Positions 1 through 8,610 of a stretch of DNA of 64,000 nucleotides are shown here, piece by piece. The stretch comes from CAZJRB01 sp964547995 (GTDB taxonomy: Bacteria > Planctomycetota > Planctomycetia > Pirellulales > Thermoguttaceae). A program made the position numbers and the translations under genes. The notes beneath the pieces were generated by a model that made no database searches, was not told the DNA's origin, and saw only the letters and a list, made by a program, of their open reading frames with translations. The stretch spans positions 1 through 64,000 of the forward strand of contig CAZJRB010000016.1 in assembly GCA_964547995.1 (NCBI GenBank), read 5' to 3'. Each line of letters begins with the position of its first letter. Position 1 is the stretch's first letter.

Positions 1-8
1 CCGCATTT

Positions 9-896
9 TCAGAAATAGCAAAATCGCCCTAAAAAGTGCAAAACTCGAACTAAGCCCTCGGAAAACTCCCCTGCACTGTACAGCCTTTCCACACTCGATC
101 TCCAGGGCAACCGAATCACCACCTTTCCTGCATGGTCCAGGTACACAAGTTGTCCGTTCTTCTCAATCGAGAGCAGCCCTTCCGAGAAAGCCGTGCCGAC
201 GGAATCCGCGTTAGGACGCAGGACGATCTTGCCCGAACGATCGATGAAGACGATACCTTCCTCCCGAGAAGCAACTCTCGCCAACCCCTTTGAGAAACAC
301 CCCGCGTTGCGATACTGACACGGGATTACCAACTTCCCCTGTCTGTTGATGAATCCATGCGCGCCTTCGCCATCAACGACTACTGCTAACCCTTCGACAA
401 AACCATGGGCGAACTTGTACACAGGTCTGATGGCAAATTCACCTGTCTTGTCAATAAACCCATATTCCGAACCCTTACGTACGGCAGCAAGGCCCTCTTG
501 AAAATCATCCACAGAGTCAAACACAGGCGGAATAATCATGTTGCCGCGCGTGTCAATGAATCCACCCTTGCCACCCGCATCCCCCTCCCAAATGGCGGCA
601 AGTCCCTCGTGGTAACCTCTCAGAATCGTCGAGAACTTCGGCGGCACGACGATCTGTCCGCTTGGGTCAATAACTCCCCACGTCCCACTCATCCTGACCG
701 CGGCCAAACCTTCTGAGAAAGCCCTTGCTTCGTCGAATTGGTAGTCAATCGCTACGCGCCCTGTTTGGTCCACGTATCCCCATTTCCGGCGATGTCGGAC
801 TGGAAAGAGCGGAGTCTGCCTGGGACTGGCAGTTGAACTGCGATCGGCATTACTGTTCGTTTCCTTGCTTTGCATGAGCTGTCTCGTGGGTTTCAC
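9..896 (-). CDS. WG-repeat protein, possibly truncated at its C-terminus
   Basis: This 295-residue protein has about six copies of the WG (KWGYID / GFID) repeat. The repeats run from about residue 37 to the end, each pairing a W/GFID-type strand with a 'FSEGLA.V' segment. WG-repeat proteins are beta-rich and usually have no known enzymatic role. The start is GTG at 896; an internal ATG at 875 is also possible. There is no signal peptide. The last repeat reaches 'FSEGLVRV' and then runs into an unrelated aromatic tail before a stop at 9, where another WYID strand would be expected. The 3' end may therefore be frameshifted or rearranged, although the flanking sequence is outside the window. The gene starts only about 30 bp beyond the left inverted repeat of the upstream RAYT element, so its original promoter may have been separated from it. 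Confidence 0.75.
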   Translation of the reverse strand: MKPTRQLMQSKETNSNADRSSTASPRQTPLFPVRHRRKWGYVDQTGRVAIDYQFDEARAFSEGLAAVRMSGTWGVIDPSGQIVVPPKFSTILRGYHEGLAAIWEGDAGGKGGFIDTRGNMIIPPVFDSVDDFQEGLAAVRKGSEYGFIDKTGEFAIRPVYKFAHGFVEGLAVVVDGEGAHGFINRQGKLVIPCQYRNAGCFSKGLARVASREEGIVFIDRSGKIVLRPNADSVGTAFSEGLLSIEKNGQLVYLDHAGKVVIRLPWRSSVERLYSAGEFSEGLVRVLHFLGRFCYF

Positions 897-925
897 CGCT
901 TGAGTGTCGTCTTTTTGAGTGATCC

Positions 926-954
926 TTTGGGGTCAGAGCTTGAACAATGAATAG
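926..954. repeat. left 29-bp inverted repeat of the RAYT element
   Basis: On the plus strand it begins tttggggtcagagc and ends atgaatag. It is the exact reverse complement of 1952-1980. Confidence 0.9.
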
Positions 955-1914
955 TCAGCGAGCTAACCTTCTTTCGATTTTGGCGATGGTGCGGCGGAGG
1001 TTGGCCCCGGCGGCGTCGATTCGCTTGATGGCGTGCGTGACACCGCCGGCGTCGCGGTAGCCCAGGGCGTTGGCCACTGCCTTGGCCGGGTAGCCGAACC
1101 GACGACGGGCCAGATAGGCGGCCACCGCACGGCCGGCGTCGTCACTGCGGGTTCCGGGCACCCACGGCGGGGCGTCGTGGCCGAACTGCCGCGCCACGGC
1201 CTCGAGAATCTGCGGCAGCGCCGGCCGGCGTCGCAGATGCTCCCGCTGCGGAACGCTCGGATCGACCGACTGGCTGTCGAGCATGCGTCGCATCCGGTCG
1301 ACAAAGGCCTCGGAGCCCAAGAGCACCCCGCCGACGGCCCTGGCAAACGGCGATTTCGGCGGGCTCTCGACCCCCGACCGCACAAACCGCCCGTACGCAC
1401 GCCGCGCCTCCGCCGGCCGCGCATCAAAGTCCGCCAACACGCGGTCGTACGCGACCCACTCCAACGCCCGGCTCGCCCGGCAGTAGCCCGGAAAGCTGCT
1501 GAAGCGGTACGCGTCGGGCCGCCGGACCATCTTCGCGCGGACCGGGTTCAGGTGGATGTAACGGCTGACCTCGAGGAAATAGCCCTCCTCCTCGATCAAC
1601 TGGGCCTTGAATCGTCCCTGGAAGAGGTGCCCGGCGCGGCGGTGGCGGCGATTGAAATAGCTGGTGTAGCTTCCGTTGAGATACTGCATGCCGGCCGAGA
1701 GGTTGGGCTCGGGCGTTTCGACGAAGAGATGGTCGTGGTTGGTCATCAGCACGAAGGCGTGTAGCCGCCAGCCGTAGGTTTCGATGGTTCGGCGGAGCCA
1801 ATCGAGGCGTTTTTCCCGGTCGGCGTCGTCGCGGGCGATGCGTCCGCGTTCGTTGCCCCGGGACATCAGATGATACAATGCCCCGGCAAACTCGATTCTC
1901 AGCGGTCTGGCCAT
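955..1914 (-). CDS. REP-associated tyrosine transposase (Y1_Tnp family)
   Basis: This 319-residue transposase belongs to the IS200/IS605-like Y1 superfamily (RAYT group). These enzymes cut and rejoin single-stranded DNA using an HUH motif and one catalytic tyrosine. The start reads MARPLRIEFAGALYHLMSRG, typical of the family. The HUH motif is in 'MTNHDHLFVETP' near residue 60, and the tyrosine is probably in 'YFLEVSRYIHLNPVRA' near residues 112-118. The C-terminal part (about 240-315) carries a DnaA-like helix-turn-helix ('GYPAKAVANALGYRDAGGV'), common in longer RAYTs. The frame is intact and nothing key is missing, so the element may be active. It is transcribed in the same direction as the gene it interrupted and the WG gene beyond. 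Confidence 0.9.
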   Translation of the reverse strand: MARPLRIEFAGALYHLMSRGNERGRIARDDADREKRLDWLRRTIETYGWRLHAFVLMTNHDHLFVETPEPNLSAGMQYLNGSYTSYFNRRHRRAGHLFQGRFKAQLIEEEGYFLEVSRYIHLNPVRAKMVRRPDAYRFSSFPGYCRASRALEWVAYDRVLADFDARPAEARRAYGRFVRSGVESPPKSPFARAVGGVLLGSEAFVDRMRRMLDSQSVDPSVPQREHLRRRPALPQILEAVARQFGHDAPPWVPGTRSDDAGRAVAAYLARRRFGYPAKAVANALGYRDAGGVTHAIKRIDAAGANLRRTIAKIERRLAR

Positions 1915-1951
1915 ATGGGCATTCTACCAATTCAAGTGGCGAAAGGAACCC

Positions 1952-1980
1952 CTATTCATTGTTCAAGCTCTGACCCCAAA
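1952..1980. repeat. right 29-bp inverted repeat of the RAYT element
   Basis: On the plus strand it begins ctattcattgttc and ends tgaccccaaa. Read on the minus strand it encodes the last nine residues (FWGQSLNNE) and the TAG stop of the interrupted leucine-rich-repeat gene. Confidence 0.9.
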
Positions 1981-2623
1981 ACCTCCCCCGATCAGTAATT
2001 TCAGTTCCAGCAAGAGTTAGTGTTTCGAGTTCAGGCAGTTCTCCGATATGGACAAGGCCGGCATCAGTGATTTGCGTATCACTGAGGTCGAGTTTTCGTA
2101 GCCGAGGCAACTCCCCCAGATCTACAGCATTCGTATCGTCCAAGTCCGTGTACCGCAACCGGACCTCAAGCACGTCCGATACAAAACCCGTTTTCCTGAA
2201 CCATGTCCGCTTTATCGGTTTTGCGTGAAACACACCGACAGGAAGGTACTCGTAATCGTATGTCACCGACCCACCCATCTTCTCAATCGCTGCCACGACC
2301 GCCGCTTGCCTTCTCGCCCTCTCCATCTTCCAACCAAACCAACCTCCAACAACAGCAACGACGCACATCAACCCAAACAAAGTCAAGACCGAGAACTGAA
2401 AACGCTTCTTCAAAATCAAAGCAGCCAAGAACCAAACCAACCCGGCCAAGATCACGAAAAGAAAGATCGCAACCGCCGCAATCACATTCCAACCGCTGCC
2501 CCGTTGAAGGCCGAAGAGCGAAAGCCGGTCGGCGGCGAAAAGGCACAACTCGACCACCAGCAGCCCGGCGATCATTTTGCCGGGGGTCGGTGCGTACCAG
2601 CGAGGTTTGGGTTCGGTGGTCAT
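1952..2623 (-). CDS. membrane leucine-rich-repeat protein, truncated by the RAYT insertion
   Basis: About 223 residues from the ATG at 2623; a TTG at 2635 would add four. Two or three hydrophobic segments in the first 100 residues ('MIAGLLVVELCLFAADRL', 'VIAAVAIFLFVILAGLVWFL', 'VLTLFGLMCVVAVVGGWF') indicate an N-terminal membrane anchor. The second half has leucine-rich repeats of the planctomycete type: 'LRKLDLSDTQITDAGLVHI' and 'LETLTLAGTEITD'. The protein then ends abruptly with FWGQSLNNE, encoded entirely by the inverted repeat of the adjacent transposon. Proteins of this type normally have several further repeats, so this is a 3'-truncated gene. Function is unknown; LRR domains usually bind proteins. 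Confidence 0.75.
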   Translation of the reverse strand: MTTEPKPRWYAPTPGKMIAGLLVVELCLFAADRLSLFGLQRGSGWNVIAAVAIFLFVILAGLVWFLAALILKKRFQFSVLTLFGLMCVVAVVGGWFGWKMERARRQAAVVAAIEKMGGSVTYDYEYLPVGVFHAKPIKRTWFRKTGFVSDVLEVRLRYTDLDDTNAVDLGELPRLRKLDLSDTQITDAGLVHIGELPELETLTLAGTEITDRGRFWGQSLNNE

Positions 2624-2716
2624 GGTTTGTGCCAAATCACGCGGTTCGGCAATGCCTGCCGGGTTTCCATGACGCGTTCGTCCGTGACTTGCGTGCCGCG
2701 GCCCGCGCGGCGTGAT

Positions 2717-3727
2717 TCACTGCGGATTTTCGGCAATCGCCTCTTCGGCCATTTTGCCGTAATGCGTGCCCTGGAACCGCTTGGCGATCGCCCGCAGAAG
2801 CGTCGCGCGGCGTTTGGGATCGGCGGCCCCCCGCTGCAAGGCCCCTTCGTAGGTCTTCTTGGCGGTCAGTTCCCGTTTGAACTCCTTGTCCTTGTTCATG
2901 TAGGTGACCACCGCCTTGGCCTTTTTGCTCTGGGCGGTGGCGCGGAACGCGCCCGACAGGGCGCCGGCGGCCTCGTATGCCTCGATCCGTTGCTCGACCG
3001 AGCCCTTGTACAGCTTGCGAATCCGGGCCAATTGCTCGTTCAGATAGCGCTCGATTGCGGTGTCGATCACCTTCTTCTGCTCGGGGCCGAGCTTCCTGCG
3101 AGCCGACTGGACGGCCGCCTCCGAAATGTTACCGAGTTCCCACGGCCAGAAGACCGCTTTGACCTCGTCCGACATATCGGGCGTGATGAAGTTGAACTTG
3201 CCGACGTTCCCCTTTTGGGAAACGACCTTCGGCAAGACGAACTTCCGGCCTTTGGGTGTCTTGAAGAACGCGCCCCCGGGCCCCTTCTCGGCCGGCGCGC
3301 CGTCGGGACCGAACAGAACGAAATTATAGAGGTTGCTCTTGAAACCCAACCGCTGGGGCATCGAGGGATCGTAGCCGTGCAGGATGTTGGGGGCGAAGAA
3401 CCCCCGCTGCGTCAGGTACTGCTGGACGCCCGAAGGGTTGTCGTCGGCGTTGATCGCCAGCACCACGACCGGCTTGTCCTTGACCGCTTCTTTCAACTGG
3501 GTGAAGAACTCCCCCGACCAGGCGTTGCACTTGGGGCACCACTTCGCGTAGACCAGCACGACAACGGTTTTGCCCTTCAGCGCGGCGAAGCTTGCCGGCC
3601 GGCCGGCCCATTGCACCGAGGCGAGCGACGGCGGCACGGCGGGTGGGGCTTTCTGCGACGAAACGGTCGAAGCCGAGAAAACAAACACGGCCGCGATCAC
3701 GATCGCACCAAAACTGCGGTTTCTCAT
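2717..3727 (-). CDS. exported thioredoxin-like (redoxin) protein
   Basis: 336 residues with an N-terminal signal peptide (about 1-24, cleavage near VSS-QKA). The thioredoxin-fold part spans roughly residues 30-150. It has the redox motif WCPKC near residue 64, preceded by 'VVVLVYAKWCPKC' and followed by 'VVVLAINADDN', as in TlpA/AlkyI-hydroperoxide-like redoxins. The C-terminal half (about 180-336) is rich in charged helices, matches no domain I recognise, and ends 'YGKMAEEAIAENPQ'. A likely role is thiol-disulphide exchange or peroxide handling in the periplasm or outside; the substrate cannot be read from the sequence. It is separated from its neighbours by intergenic DNA and appears monocistronic. 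Confidence 0.8.
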   Translation of the reverse strand: MRNRSFGAIVIAAVFVFSASTVSSQKAPPAVPPSLASVQWAGRPASFAALKGKTVVVLVYAKWCPKCNAWSGEFFTQLKEAVKDKPVVVLAINADDNPSGVQQYLTQRGFFAPNILHGYDPSMPQRLGFKSNLYNFVLFGPDGAPAEKGPGGAFFKTPKGRKFVLPKVVSQKGNVGKFNFITPDMSDEVKAVFWPWELGNISEAAVQSARRKLGPEQKKVIDTAIERYLNEQLARIRKLYKGSVEQRIEAYEAAGALSGAFRATAQSKKAKAVVTYMNKDKEFKRELTAKKTYEGALQRGAADPKRRATLLRAIAKRFQGTHYGKMAEEAIAENPQ

Positions 3728-3989
3728 GGGCGTCGCCTCTCGATACAGGGTTCGGAAAAATTCTAATGGACGATTCTACAGGCAACCCGGCCTTCCGTCA
3801 AGGAGCCGCTTGACGGCAACTCGGGGCCGTCGTGCAGGATTGCCGCTTCCGGTCGTTATGTTTGCGTTTGGCCGAAAAGCCGGAAAACCGATAGAGAATG
3901 GCAGGGGGCTCCTCGGGACCAGAGCGGGGACGCTTCGATGCGCCGCCCGCCACGGGAAAAACCCTTTGTTTTGCGGCAGTTGCGCGATC

Positions 3990-4017
3990 TTGAATTCCCG
4001 GACGGCTTCGTTAGAAT
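3990..4017 (+). promoter_or_regulatory. candidate sigma70-type promoter for the GYF gene
   Basis: TTGAAT (3990-3995), a 16-bp spacer, then TAGAAT (4012-4017). It lies about 170 bp before the start codon at 4185. The palindromic element at 4031-4142 would then fall in the 5' leader of the transcript. The call rests on motif match only. The rest of 3728-4184 shows no gene. Confidence 0.4.
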
Positions 4018-4030
4018 ATCCTCTGAGGAC

Positions 4031-4142
4031 GTGTTTTGAAATCAATGTACGATGGCCCTCCGAGGCCGTCGCATGTGTCAAACCGTTGGCAATCGACGGC
4101 CTCGGAGGGCCATCGTACCGACTGTATTGTATTTCAAAACAC
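4031..4142. repeat. palindromic repeat, family A copy 1 (REPIN-like)
   Basis: The inner arms are 25-nt perfect inverted repeats at 4047-4071 (gtacgatggccctccgag...) and 4094-4118. The outer arms are 12-nt perfect inverted repeats at 4031-4042 (gtgttttgaaat) and 4131-4142. Each inner arm contains a GGCC...GGCC mini-palindrome. The same inner arm recurs at 54801-54869, and a variant at 19477-19545. Confidence 0.8.
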
Positions 4143-4184
4143 ATTCTGAGGAATGGCAAGCGATTGTCTTCCGGAGCCGGGGCT

Positions 4185-5645
4185 ATGCCATTGGAAATTC
4201 AATGTCCGAAGTGTAACGAACGCTATTCCTGCCCGGAACGGCATGCCGGCAAGACCATTCCCTGTCCCAACTGCAAGGGGCCGATCCAGGTCCCGAAATC
4301 TGCCGAGAAAACCGACTCGCCTTCCGAAGAAAAGCCGCAATCCAAAGAGGCATCCGCCGAAGCGTGGTCCATTCAGACTCCCGAAGGCCGGGAAATCGGG
4401 CCCCTCGCAAAATCGACTCTCGATCAACTGGTTCTCAGCAAGGATTTTTCCGGCAGCCTGATCCGGAAGGATGACGCGTCGGAATGGGAACCTATCGGCA
4501 ATGTTTATCCCGCATTTGCCCCCAAGGAAAGCAAGGAAAGCAGGGAACCGCCCGAGACTCCCGGCGAAGCGTGGTTCATTCAGACTCCCGAGGGTCAGGA
4601 GATCGGCCCCCTCAAAAAATCGAAACTCGATAAGCTAATCCTCACCAAAGACTTTTCCGGCTGCCTGATCCGGAAGGATGATGCGGAATGGGAGCCGGTC
4701 GAGAACGTTTATCCCGAACTTGCCGCAGCGGCCTTGGCGCCTGAGCCGCCCGCCGATGCGTGGTTCATCCGGACCCCCGAGGGTCAGGAGATCGGCCCGC
4801 TGAAGAAAGCGAAACTCGATCAGCTCATTCACAAGAAAGACTTCTCCGGTTGCCATATTCGGAAGGAGGGCTCGTCGGAATGGAAACCCATCGGCGAGGC
4901 ACAGCCCGTACGTACCGCTGCCGAACTTCCACGGGCGGCGCCGCTGCCGGCGCCGGCGGATCATGCCGAGGCATCCGGCGAGACGGCTGCGGAAGAACCG
5001 CCTTCTACTCAAGATGCCACTGCCAAGGCGAAGCCGGATTCCGTTGCCAAGGCCAGGACCGGCGCGTCGGCACTGACATCCGGAATAAAGAAGCTGGTTG
5101 CCTCCGTCTCGAAGAAAGCCAGGCCTGATGCCGCACAGCCGGGCGAAAAGACGGCCGAAGAGCCGGCCGAAAAAACGGCCAAGAAGGGGACAAAAACCGT
5201 CGTAAAAGTTGCCATTGGGTGCGGGGGTGTCCTCGTCGTGGCAGCCCTTGTCTGGGGTGTTCTTGCAATGCGGGGGCCATCTGCCGGCAAAAAAACCGAC
5301 GTGAACGACCTCTCGGTGAAGGACGGCGCCTGTTACATACCCAAGGAGGTGCGTCTCCCGCAGTCGGCCGTCGACCTCCGCGAGGATTTGATGAAGGACA
5401 TCTACGCGATTGCCAAGAACCGCCCGGAAGTCAAGCAAATCGAGTTCTCATTCTGGCTGGACGGCGGGGTCGATCAGAACGGCAACCCGTTGGAGAAGCA
5501 GTTGATGGGCAAGATCGCTGTTGGAATAGAGGAGTTGGAGGGCGCGCGCAATTGTCAGGACGTCGAGGCCTATCTGAAAAGCGACTGGTATGAAATCTAC
5601 GAGATGGAGATCGAAAATCTGCAACATGGAAACAGGCTGACCTGA
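4185..5645 (+). CDS. zinc-ribbon / triple GYF_2 domain membrane protein
   Basis: 486 residues from the ATG at 4185. The open frame extends further upstream, but the protein-like sequence begins at MPLEIQCPKCNERYSCP. In order: a zinc ribbon (CPKC...CPNC, residues about 7-30); three GYF_2-type domains (about 62-112, 132-180, 192-240), each with 'W.I.TPEG.EIGPL' and 'DFSG..IRK....W.P'; a low-complexity Ala/Lys/Pro linker; one transmembrane segment (about 346-370); and a C-terminal domain of about 110 residues. GYF domains bind proline-rich peptides, so this is plausibly a membrane-anchored adaptor. The three GYF copies are very similar to each other, pointing to recent internal duplication. The 3' end overlaps the convergent kinase gene by 49 bp. 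Confidence 0.8.
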   Translation: MPLEIQCPKCNERYSCPERHAGKTIPCPNCKGPIQVPKSAEKTDSPSEEKPQSKEASAEAWSIQTPEGREIGPLAKSTLDQLVLSKDFSGSLIRKDDASEWEPIGNVYPAFAPKESKESREPPETPGEAWFIQTPEGQEIGPLKKSKLDKLILTKDFSGCLIRKDDAEWEPVENVYPELAAAALAPEPPADAWFIRTPEGQEIGPLKKAKLDQLIHKKDFSGCHIRKEGSSEWKPIGEAQPVRTAAELPRAAPLPAPADHAEASGETAAEEPPSTQDATAKAKPDSVAKARTGASALTSGIKKLVASVSKKARPDAAQPGEKTAEEPAEKTAKKGTKTVVKVAIGCGGVLVVAALVWGVLAMRGPSAGKKTDVNDLSVKDGACYIPKEVRLPQSAVDLREDLMKDIYAIAKNRPEVKQIEFSFWLDGGVDQNGNPLEKQLMGKIAVGIEELEGARNCQDVEAYLKSDWYEIYEMEIENLQHGNRLT

Positions 5646-8368
5646 AACCGAGCTTTGTCGGGCTTTGCCGAGCTTCCATTCCGCAATTCCTCTATCCGTT
5701 TCTCGACGTCCTCGAGCGCCTGCCTGGTTCGAGGGGCATCCGGGACCTGATCGATCATCTGCTGCAAGTGCCCGCGAAACGTCTTCAGTGTTTTTAATGC
5801 TTCGTCATCCTCTTTCATCTCGACCTGCAATCCCGCAATCGCGTTGAAGGTATTGATCAGCACGAGCCGATAGCGAACCATCCCGGCAAGGTCGGACACC
5901 AGCGGTTCCAAGATTCTCCTGGCTTGATGAAACGAACCCAATGCCTCATCGAGGTGTCCTTGGTCCTTTTCCGCAAGGGCACAGCTAATATCGATGTCGG
6001 CCAGCGCGAGCTGATACTCGACGACAGCGGGATTCTCGCGGGCAAGCCTTGCCATTACCTCGCGGGCCTGCCTGTACCATTTGCGGCCGGCATCCCACTG
6101 CCGCTGCGCATCCTTCAGGGCGGCGAGAATGCTACAGCAGGTGGCAAGGTTGTAGCGGTCGTCCAACCCGCACTCATCACTTCGCTGCAATTGCTCGAAC
6201 AACCGAACTGCATCTTCGCAAGCTGCACCGGCATCGTCGAGTTTATTGTTTTTCAGTTCCAGTGTTGCAAGATTGTAGTACCCCTTCGCCAGGTCGCGCA
6301 CCAGCTTCAGATTGTCTTTGCGATTGTCGAGGAGTTTTTTGCGCATCTTTTGGGCCGTTTCCATTTGTTGCTTTGCCCGTTCCGGCGAACGATCCATCTG
6401 AAGGATGCCGGAATTCATCAGTATGTTCGCAAGCTTTCTTTTGGGTTCCATATCATCCGGCTGAAGAGCGACGAGTTGTCGGCGGATTTCCGTCACTTCG
6501 TTGTAGGCTTCGAGTGCCCGTTCGAACTCGTCCCGTTTGATCAGGGCCTTTCCTTTTGCGTTGAGCGTGTCGCCCAACTCCGCCAGCAAGTCCAGGTTCT
6601 CGGGATCGGTTTTGCGAAGTTCCCTTTGTATCGTGCTCGCCTCGTTGTAATGCCGGAGGGCACGATCGGGCGAGTCCATCTCCGCACAGATGCGCCCTAC
6701 GCGAAAGTGGTTCAGCGCCAGTTCCTTCTGCAATTCGGGCGTATCGGCGGTGTTCGTCAGATCCTTCGCGTAGTAGTCGCGAGCGTGCTGCAAGAGCTTC
6801 TTGCGCAAGGGGTGCATTCCCGGTTGGTCGAGCAGCTTATCCTCGCTTACCAGCGTGAAGAAGTCGTCGACGGTCCGTTTGGCAATGTCAAGTCTTTCGT
6901 TTGCCAGATCGAGGTTCCTCTTTGCGCGAACGTAGCCGACCGTAGAAGCAATCAGTCCGAACAGCAGGCACGCTATCGCGAAGGTTGCCAGGCCGGCCAC
7001 CACCGGGTTGCGGCGGCACCACCGCCATGCCCGTTCGATCGACCCGACCGGCCGGGCCACGATCGGTTTGCCAGAAAGGTATCGCCGCAAATCCTCGGCC
7101 AACCCTTGGGCGGTCTGGTAGCGGCGGTCCGTTTCTTTCTCGATACACTTCAGGCAGATTGTTTCCAGGTCGAGCGGCACGCGGCTGTTGAGTTTCCGCG
7201 GGCTGGGCGGCTCGTCCTCCACCACTTGTTGCAGCATCATGCGGATGTTGCCGCGGAAGGGGCGCTCGCCCGTGAGCAACTCGAAGAGAATCACGCCGAG
7301 CGAGTAGACGTCGGTCCGGCGATCGGCCGTGTGGCTTTCGCCCTTGGCCTGCTCGGGCGACATGTATGCGGGCGTGCCGAGGATCTGGCCCTCCATGGTC
7401 ATCGTGATCTCGCCCGTCTCGCGCTTTGCAAGCCCGAAGTCCATCACGTGGGGCTCGCCCCCGGGGTCCATGATGACGTTGGCGGGCTTCAGGTCGCGAT
7501 GGATGATTCCCTGCTGGTGGGCATAGTGCAGCGCCTCGGCGATGGATGCGGAGAGTTCGGCCGCCTCGCGAACCGTGAGGCTCTGACCCTCGAGCCACTC
7601 GTCCAGCGGCAACCCCTCGATGAAATCGCTGACGATGTAGATGCGGTCGTCTTCGAGCCCGATCTCGTGGACGCTGACGATGTGGCGATGGCGGAGTTGG
7701 GCGGCCGCCCGGGCCTCGCGAAGGAATTTCTCCGTCTCTTCCCGATTGAGCTGATTCTTGCGCGGGATTTTGACCGCAACGGTCCGGTCGAGTTGAACGT
7801 CGCGGGCCTTCCAGACCTCGCCGAAGGCCCCGGCGCCCAGGCGATCGATCAACTCGAAGTGGCCGATGGTTTTGCGGCGTCCTCCGGCGGCCCCCTCGTC
7901 CGCGTCGCCGACCAGGCTGAAACTGGTGCCGCACGATGCGCACAAAATCTCCAGGGTCCCGTCCGTGTCGGTAACGTCGACCGGCTGATGACAATTGGGA
8001 CAACAGATGGTCAGCAGCCCCGGCCGATCCACGGTAGCGGCCATCGGGTCGGCCCGGTTGTGGGTCCCCGCGGGGCAGAGCGTCATGGCAAACACCGAGC
8101 CGACCTGCTCGCCATAATCGGGAAATCGCCCCCGGTATTCTTCCTCGTCCGGATTTTCCCCGGCCCGATGACGGTAATCGAGTTCCACGGAGAGCAGTTC
8201 GCGAAATAGTTCCGTCCGGTCGGCCTCGGGCAACTCGGCCACAAAGTCTTCCAGCCGTGGCCGCTCGCCGGAGGCCCACGCCGCCTCGAACCGGTCGCAG
8301 ACGACGTCGATCCGGTCGAGCCGAGCCCGGGACAATTCTGTTTTGTGATTCGCCGGGTCGCCTGTCAT
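5597..8368 (-). CDS. transmembrane Ser/Thr protein kinase with zinc ribbon and TPR region
   Basis: 923 residues using the ATG at 8368 (MTGDPANHK); an in-frame start at 8428 is possible but less protein-like. Residues 1-95 match the N-terminal region common to planctomycete kinases. A CxxC...CxxC zinc ribbon lies at about 123-147. The kinase domain spans about 168-432 with a glycine loop (LGAGAFGEVWKA), catalytic Lys200 (VAVK), HRDLKPANV at 290-297, DFG at 310-312, and 'GTPAYMSPEQA', so it should be active. One transmembrane helix (about 455-480) is followed by a long TPR-type helical region to the C-terminus. The topology puts the kinase in the cytoplasm and the repeats across the membrane. 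It is convergent with, and overlaps, the GYF adaptor gene, a possible partner. Confidence 0.9.
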   Translation of the reverse strand: MTGDPANHKTELSRARLDRIDVVCDRFEAAWASGERPRLEDFVAELPEADRTELFRELLSVELDYRHRAGENPDEEEYRGRFPDYGEQVGSVFAMTLCPAGTHNRADPMAATVDRPGLLTICCPNCHQPVDVTDTDGTLEILCASCGTSFSLVGDADEGAAGGRRKTIGHFELIDRLGAGAFGEVWKARDVQLDRTVAVKIPRKNQLNREETEKFLREARAAAQLRHRHIVSVHEIGLEDDRIYIVSDFIEGLPLDEWLEGQSLTVREAAELSASIAEALHYAHQQGIIHRDLKPANVIMDPGGEPHVMDFGLAKRETGEITMTMEGQILGTPAYMSPEQAKGESHTADRRTDVYSLGVILFELLTGERPFRGNIRMMLQQVVEDEPPSPRKLNSRVPLDLETICLKCIEKETDRRYQTAQGLAEDLRRYLSGKPIVARPVGSIERAWRWCRRNPVVAGLATFAIACLLFGLIASTVGYVRAKRNLDLANERLDIAKRTVDDFFTLVSEDKLLDQPGMHPLRKKLLQHARDYYAKDLTNTADTPELQKELALNHFRVGRICAEMDSPDRALRHYNEASTIQRELRKTDPENLDLLAELGDTLNAKGKALIKRDEFERALEAYNEVTEIRRQLVALQPDDMEPKRKLANILMNSGILQMDRSPERAKQQMETAQKMRKKLLDNRKDNLKLVRDLAKGYYNLATLELKNNKLDDAGAACEDAVRLFEQLQRSDECGLDDRYNLATCCSILAALKDAQRQWDAGRKWYRQAREVMARLARENPAVVEYQLALADIDISCALAEKDQGHLDEALGSFHQARRILEPLVSDLAGMVRYRLVLINTFNAIAGLQVEMKEDDEALKTLKTFRGHLQQMIDQVPDAPRTRQALEDVEKRIEELRNGSSAKPDKARFQVSLFPCCRFSISIS

Positions 8369-8610
8369 CGCGATTCTCGCACCACCCGCGCAACTAACCC
8401 CTACAGCTTTCCTTTGTACCAGAGCCACCCCCCTGCCTTCAAGGGGGTATCATTCCTCCGGAACCTGCTGCTTTGACTGCCGGGGTGACTGCATTCTCAG
8501 CGGCGGGCAAGCCCGCCCGATACACGGCATTTCACACCGCGAGTGCAAGTTATTGAGCAACGACAACTTCCGGCATTAGAAAGGATCCCGCTGAGAGGAC
8601 CTCTGCCGAA
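8369..8610. other. intergenic region with a short hairpin
   Basis: No gene is supported here. It contains a perfect short palindrome, ggcgggc-aa-gcccgcc, at 8502-8517. That palindrome could be a simple REP-type hairpin. Confidence 0.5.

Larger units (their letters stand above)
926..1980 (-). mobile_element. RAYT-type IS200/IS605-like element with perfect 29-bp inverted repeats
   Basis: One transposase gene lies exactly between two perfect inverted copies of a 29-bp sequence (926-954 and 1952-1980). The transposase stop codon touches the left repeat. This is a complete REP-associated tyrosine transposase unit of about 1,055 bp. The right repeat lies inside the 3' end of a leucine-rich-repeat gene and provides that gene's present stop codon, so the insertion truncated it. 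Confidence 0.8.

Noticed and set aside
5924..8209. 761-codon open frame antisense to the Ser/Thr kinase gene
   Set aside because: It is a shadow of the kinase codon pattern in G+C-rich DNA; low-complexity composition, no domain, no start signals. The kinase on the other strand has all catalytic motifs.
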